A stretch of 64,000 nucleotides of DNA, taken from the NCBI RefSeq assembly GCF_964204645.1, contig NC_134030.1, positions 19,847,110 to 19,911,109 on the forward strand. Reading direction: 5' to 3'. The DNA comes from Tubulanus polymorphus (taxonomy: Eukaryota; Nemertea; Palaeonemertea; Tubulaniformes; Tubulanidae). The notes beneath the pieces are model-generated. The model was not told the DNA's origin. It ran no database searches and saw only the letters and a program-made list of their open reading frames with translations. Positions 58,340 through 64,000 of the stretch are shown piece after piece (the stretch's first letter is position 1; each line of letters begins with the position of its first letter). The translations under genes and the position numbers were made by a program.

Positions 58340-61300
58340 ATGAAAATGGTTTCGGTTCATTTTGTCGTGTTGATGCATTTCGGTATGGATCGACTGAGAG
58401 CGCTGTTTATAGCGTCGCTGATCGTCTGGCGAGTTAACATCGCACACGCTGATCTGTCTAACTCTGTGACGGTCAGTTCGTCTTGTAACAACACTTGGTA
58501 CCCCGTCGATTCTACGTCCGGTTACATCGTTTCACCGAATTACCCGTCGTCAACGCGCGGCGTTGAATGTCGTTGGTTCGTCAACAGCTCTTTACCGGGA
58601 ACTTTCAACATCAAACTATACTACGACATCGAGCCGTCGATATTCTGTAGTGATAACTACCTTCTCGTCGGTGCGGCCGATAACAGATTCTGCGGTAAAG
58701 GAAAACATGAAATCCGCCGTAAAGATTCGATCTGGTTGATGTTTAGAAATAACGTCGATGGTGCGCGAGGTAGTCGGGTTTATATCATATATCGTTTAGA
58801 ACGGAATAATTTGAAATTATTACACACCTGCACAAAATACCATTCAAAAGTCAACAAATTACCGACATCGATAGGATATAAGTTTGCTATGTTGGTAAGG
58901 GAATGTAAATTGTATTTAGAATGGATCGGCATCACGGATGGTTTTGCTATGAATTTCACGTTTTCGCAGATAAATTTCAAATTATATCCCGGCACTGATC
59001 CAGCGACAACTGTTCAAATTCATGACGGATGGAACAGCAGTGAACTTATTGCTGTAATACCTGAACAAAGCGGGCATCCACCTTCATCCTTTTATACTAA
59101 GACAAACAAAGCTATGATCAGTTTGCTACTTGGGCGAAACGTACTTACATCACAACTATCAGTTCAGGTGTATAGAATATCTGATTGGAACGTCTCTAAT
59201 CCGTTAATCCAAATCTCTAATAACGAGTCTGGAGTGCTCATTCCTGATGACAACAGTTTACACGTAATAACTCGATCAAAACACTTACACTGCTGGTCTA
59301 TCACAGTGCAGGTTTTACAGTGCGTCGTCTTCAACTGGACACGTGATCTCAGCACATCCGATGACGTCATTGGTGTATATGAACTAGAAGGGTTACGCGT
59401 TGTAGGAACTGATATTTTACTCGGTTACAACTACCTGGAATCATTGAGTATTAAATCTAACGGCTTTCTCGTCATACTGTGCGTTTTAATAAGACAAGGT
59501 GTTTTACCGTCGAATGTGAAAATTGAATTTGAAGTGAAATCTTTTTCCATAAATGACGTACGAGTGGATAAACGCTCGGTGAGTATTGTGCGTTTTATTT
59601 TAAGTTTAGGATTTTACTGTGTGTGGATCTCTATTATTAGGTTTCATGCGTAGACTTTTTGTTTGTGTTCTGAGAACAAAGTGAAAGTCTTCGAAGCCCA
59701 CACGAGAAGTTACGCGCAAGATCCAGATACTATAACTGCATGTGTAAACGATCATTTGGATGATTTAGGGTGGGTTTTTTCAACTATAATATTTTAGTGG
59801 GAAATTTGGATTTCCACCTGAAGAAGAAATTCCATTTTACCAAATCTTAAAACACGAATTGCTGCACGTGACAAAATCATTAATTGACATAGATTTGAAA
59901 ATGTTGTTATGTTATTAATACTTGAAAAAAAAACAAATGCTGATTTGTTATATTTTGTAGATATCTGTTAACAGAAAAAGATACGGTTTGATTGTTCAAA
60001 ATCTGTTCCCGACGACAAAGAAGACAACATTATCGTATCGCATAAATACATTAGAATTTAAACGGAAAGTTGATATCTATGATAATTTTAGACTAACAGT
60101 TTTATCAGAGACGTGCGAGAGAGTTGGATTTTATATATATGATGGTGGTAATTTTACAGCTAGACGCTATGGTCCGTATTGTCCTAGTTTATACTACAGT
60201 CGTCGCCTCGTCAGTCTGATTATATCAGGAGGACCGGTTACTGTAGTAGGATACGCTTATAATGATGTACTTAAATCTGGGTATCTCGGATTCATTCCTA
60301 CTGACTGTGACGGGTATGTTTTACGGGAAGGTGAAAATCAGATCAATATGACGTCACACTGTCTGGTGATTACATCTGAAAACCGGCGCCTTCCTTTAGA
60401 AAACATTTATATATTATCAGAACATGAATATCAAATTCACAATTGTTTCCGTGGTTCAAATTCGTGTCCTGGTGTTACTCTCACAACTCAATTACTGAAT
60501 AACAGTCTCTTATTGAATCATCTGATGATAAAAGGAAATAGTTATAGGTTCTGGAGAGGTTCACGGTTTATTTTACTACGACGTAAATGTTTGGTGTTGA
60601 TGATCTATCAAGATTCCCCGGTACTTACTGCTAGTAGTTTTGCATACATCCCGCCGATGCGAGAAAAATGTGGAGTCGCACAATCACCGAACTATCCTCG
60701 ATATGTTCCACAACGCAGTAAATCAAGTTTGTACTACTCATTTCATTACGACAAACATTTGAATTATTACATCAGATTCCTTTTCAAATTTATGGGACAC
60801 GCCTCGTGCAGCCCTTCTAGTAGTAATGCTGTTCGAGACCCGTTATTACTGGTACAGACTATTTTGAAACCCGGTAGTGATGTACTCCTTAAGGGGCTGC
60901 GTCACCACGAAACTAAAATATGTGAAAATAACGCAGTACCTGGACTTGTATTATACAGTCTACTCGGGTATGACGTTTACTTTGAAGCGAAAAACTATAT
61001 CCCTTTATTTCGAATTCAATACACTTTAGAACAATCGCCTTCACAAACACATCGAAATAATGACTGCGGATTAGATTTTCTAGATTCAGGTGTTTCGTGT
61101 ATCAGATACATCAAACATGAACGTCTGAATTGGGAGAACGCTGAAATGTACTGTCAACAGAAATACGGAGGACATCTTCTCAGTATCAACATTGAACAGG
61201 AAATGATTGCTGTAAAAAAGCTGTTCGCTACGAATCTTCTTCAGGAGGCGTATTCACAGGCGGCGCTGATTGTGATGATTGGATTGAAATGGCAGGTAAT

Positions 61301-64000
61301 TTCAAAGTATCGTTATGAACATGTTTACCAACATTCATTTAGTATTGAACATGATTTTGAATTTGTTACGAATTCATTCATTACTAAAAGTCTAGAATCT
61401 TTCATATTAATTGAAACAGATTTCTATTAGTCAACGTGTGAAATGTAACATAATCTTAATTTGATAAACTCAATTCAGACGCTTGATATAAGTTAGATAT
61501 CCAAAAGCTAATCGTCATGAACACTTCTAAAACCATTTCGATCAATGAAACTGAATTTACTTTGAATAGGTTGATGGTTATTACACGTGGACTGATGGAA
61601 GACCATTGAGCTACACAGAGTGGTTTAAACCTGCTATGATAAACGAAACGATACCAGAAGTTATTCAAGGATTGATATCTCCTCTAAAAAAAGAACCGAT
61701 AAATGACGTCAATATGCCGTGTACGGCGATGATTCTGAATAATCCACGAGGATCAGCGAACTGGGTTCGATTCCCGTGTCAAATCGAGGAGACTCGAACA
61801 ACTTTCATTTGTGAAAAAGACAAAGATAACTCATCATCGACTAAAAATCACAAATTACCTGTTGCAGAAGAAAACTATACTTATTATTCGGGGATATTGG
61901 AATCAGATAACTCCACGTGTTTTAAGGGATGGATTGGTTTAGAAGGACATTGCTATCAGATACTTACAGCCTGGGATACTCACAGATTGTCAATTCGGGA
62001 TGCTGAGCAAATGTGTCTTAAAATCGGTGGTGAAATAGGTATAGTATCCAATGATGTTATAATTCAGCATTTGATTCAAATATTTCATTATGAACATCAA
62101 TATGGTGCTATACTGGCGAAGGCTACGGATAGTGAATTTCTTGCTCTGAATCCAGTTTTGACCAGAGATGAAATAACATATAAAAAAACGGTGAAATGGT
62201 CAGTGACTGCCTTTGATAATGTCACAGATGTAGCGCATTCAGTGCTATGTTCCTATAATGTAACTGATGAAGAGTTGACTTCTATAAAAAGGTGTAAATC
62301 GTGGCAATTTGAATGTAACGATCAAAGATGTATCAGCGACCATCGCGTATGTGATACCAGAAACGACTGTCAACACGGTGAAGATGAACTCGATTGTTCG
62401 GGTACAAACTTACACAGTCAGTTCCACTGTACCGATGGAGAAGTTATATCAGTGAGTAATTTGTGCGATTTTGTACGAGATTGCGCTGACGGATCTGATG
62501 AGAACTCGTGCTATCATACTTCATGTTCCTCTGAAGAGTTTAAGTGTAGTAATGGACAATGCGTGGGTAAATATAATCGATGTGATGGACTGGTTGATTG
62601 TAAAGATAAATCTGATGAGATAGGCTGCTCTTTAGATGAATGTAACGGGTTTTTGTGTGTAAATGGAGAATGTATCAGTTCTCTGTTGTATCGGGATGGT
62701 GTTGTAGATTGTGCTGGTAGCCTCGAAGAAGATGAGATTGTCACCAACATAACAGTTACTCCAAAGATTCACTGTACTACAGAGAACTACTGTACGACTA
62801 ATTTCACAAACTTATGTAAGAAATCCGATGAACAAAGATGTTCTTTCGATTCTCCTCACTGTTATTCTAGACGTCATAGATGTATTTTAGAAAGGATGCC
62901 GATTGGTTACCCGGTATGTAGAAGGCTCGAACATATACAAGGTTGTACTGATTTCAAATGTCCAGCTGGTTCTGCAAAATGTCCAGCATCTTACTGTATA
63001 CCGATGGGACAGGTGTGCGATGGTCGATCCGATTGTCCTAACTCAGAAGACGAGCGAAACTGCAAGATTTTGTCATGTCCTGGCATGTTTAAATGTGGCA
63101 AGGAAAACCGATGCATACCTCAATCTGAAGTTTGTGATGGTGTCGTCACTTGTAAACATACCACTGATGACGAAGCTTTCTGTGACGTCATATGTCCAAA
63201 GGAATGTAAATGTCAAGGTTATTTGATTGATTGCGATCATGCCGATTTCGTAGAAATCACTTATCTTTTCTCGGCATCAACTCGAGTTCTGATTTTATCA
63301 AGAAACCAAGTTGTATTCAATGAGTCAACATTTTCTTTGTACCTCTATTTACATTTCCTTAATATTTCCCGTAACAATTTGTCTTATATTGTTCCAAACG
63401 CGTTCTCAAACCTGCATAATCTACATACATTAGATCTTACATATAACCGCTTAATATCATTGCCCGCGAATACATTCGCCGGTTTGTATAGTTTGAAAAT
63501 GCTTTTGATTTTTGGAAATCCAGTGAGATATTTAGAAGAAGGCAGTTTTCAAGGGTTAAAGTCATTAAGCGATCTCGATCTTCACGGACTTTCCTTGTCG
63601 TTACTCGGTGGAAATGTGTTCAGTGGTTTATCCGCTTTAGAGTCGTTAAATATCAGCAGTAACGTGATCAAACATATTTCACGAAATGCGTTCGCCGGAT
63701 TAATAAAACTAAGAAATCTGGATCTAACCAAAAATTCTGAAGTCATATCCGTACAAAGAAACGTATTTGACAGTCTTACATTATTGAGTTCTTTGGCTTC
63801 TGACGCGTACAAATTTTGTTGCATGGTTCCGAATGTTGACCAGTGTCTCCCGGAAGCCGACCAATTTTCATCTTGTTCCGACCTGATGGGTAACACTGTT
63901 CTTAGAGCAATCATTTGGGCGATCGCTTCATTCAGCTTTTTTGCCAACATAATCGTAATTTTACTTCGCGTTCAAGCGTTACGCATTTCATCCTCTGAAT
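58340..64000 (+). CDS. CUB/C-type lectin/LDLa/LRR seven-transmembrane receptor, copy 4 (partial)
   Basis: Exons 58340-59578, 59961-61295 and 61570 to the window end; the protein is cut after helix 1, so the rest of the 7TM domain is unseen. Start options are ATG 58340, 58345 and 58385. The acceptor of exon 3 reads AATAG and the first codon is valine, where the other copies have CAG and aspartate; the following DGYYTWTDG is kept. The exon 2 variable region is of the copy 2 type (KSGYL). No stop or frameshift is seen in the available part. LDLa repeats and LRRs are as in copy 1, with scattered replacements. Confidence 0.85.

Larger units (their letters stand above)
53611..64000. repeat. Tandem array unit 4 (cut by window end)
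   Basis: Begins with the shared boundary sequence. It lacks the same 640 bp as unit 2 (junction acgataaactctaactccgc at about 54288). Gene-free stretches: 53611-55109 conserved non-coding; 55337-55870 knottin upstream region; 56548-57145 flank with the 60-codon stretch (about 56711-56905, frame shifted near its end); 57676-58339 receptor upstream region. Confidence 0.9.

Overview
This window is eukaryotic nuclear DNA from an invertebrate, most likely a mollusc or a close lophotrochozoan relative. The host genes have introns with canonical GT-AG junctions, signal peptides and AATAAA poly(A) signals. The main gene type is a leucine-rich-repeat GPCR with LDL-receptor class A repeats, an architecture I know from snail GRL101-like receptors. 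The species assignment is inference.

Layout. A tandem array with a period of about 11 to 12.7 kb fills the window: unit 1 (1-12709), unit 2 (12710-23790), unit 3 (23791-53610, enlarged by a 17.2-kb insertion) and unit 4 (53611 to beyond the window). A full unit holds, in order: a small two-exon gene for a secreted six-cysteine knottin-like peptide (intact in units 1, 3 and 4, deleted in unit 2); a decayed reverse-transcriptase fragment; a large three-exon receptor gene (signal peptide, several CUB-like domains, C-type-lectin domains, LDLa repeats, leucine-rich repeats, seven transmembrane helices); and, downstream on the minus strand, a broken piece of another GPCR. tRNA-derived SINE-like pieces lie in the knottin intron and near unit boundaries. 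The four receptor copies are intact as far as the window shows. Their intracellular and transmembrane parts are nearly identical, while short ectodomain stretches vary strongly and in mosaic fashion.

The insertion (28227-45452) is a Maverick/Polinton, a virus-like self-synthesising DNA transposon. It is much more AT-rich than its surroundings, begins AG and ends CT, has terminal inverted repeats of about 370 bp, and is flanked by a 6-bp target duplication (CACATG). The empty target site can be read in unit 1. It carries protein-primed-type DNA polymerase B, an integrase with a chromodomain-like tail, a packaging ATPase, a double-jelly-roll major capsid protein, a likely penton protein, several membrane or virion-type proteins, two zinc-finger proteins and an HNH nuclease. 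Plus-strand genes fill the left two thirds and minus-strand genes the right third; they converge on a short repeat array.

The Polinton is decaying: the polymerase, integrase, ATPase, capsid and several virion genes carry frameshifts or in-frame stops, and the integrase has a substituted catalytic glutamate. Its most notable traits are a truncated intein with a LAGLIDADG endonuclease motif at the polymerase active-site TDS motif, a TAAATG motif at nearly every gene start (reminiscent of poxvirus late promoters), and ends that each fold back as a nested inverted repeat.
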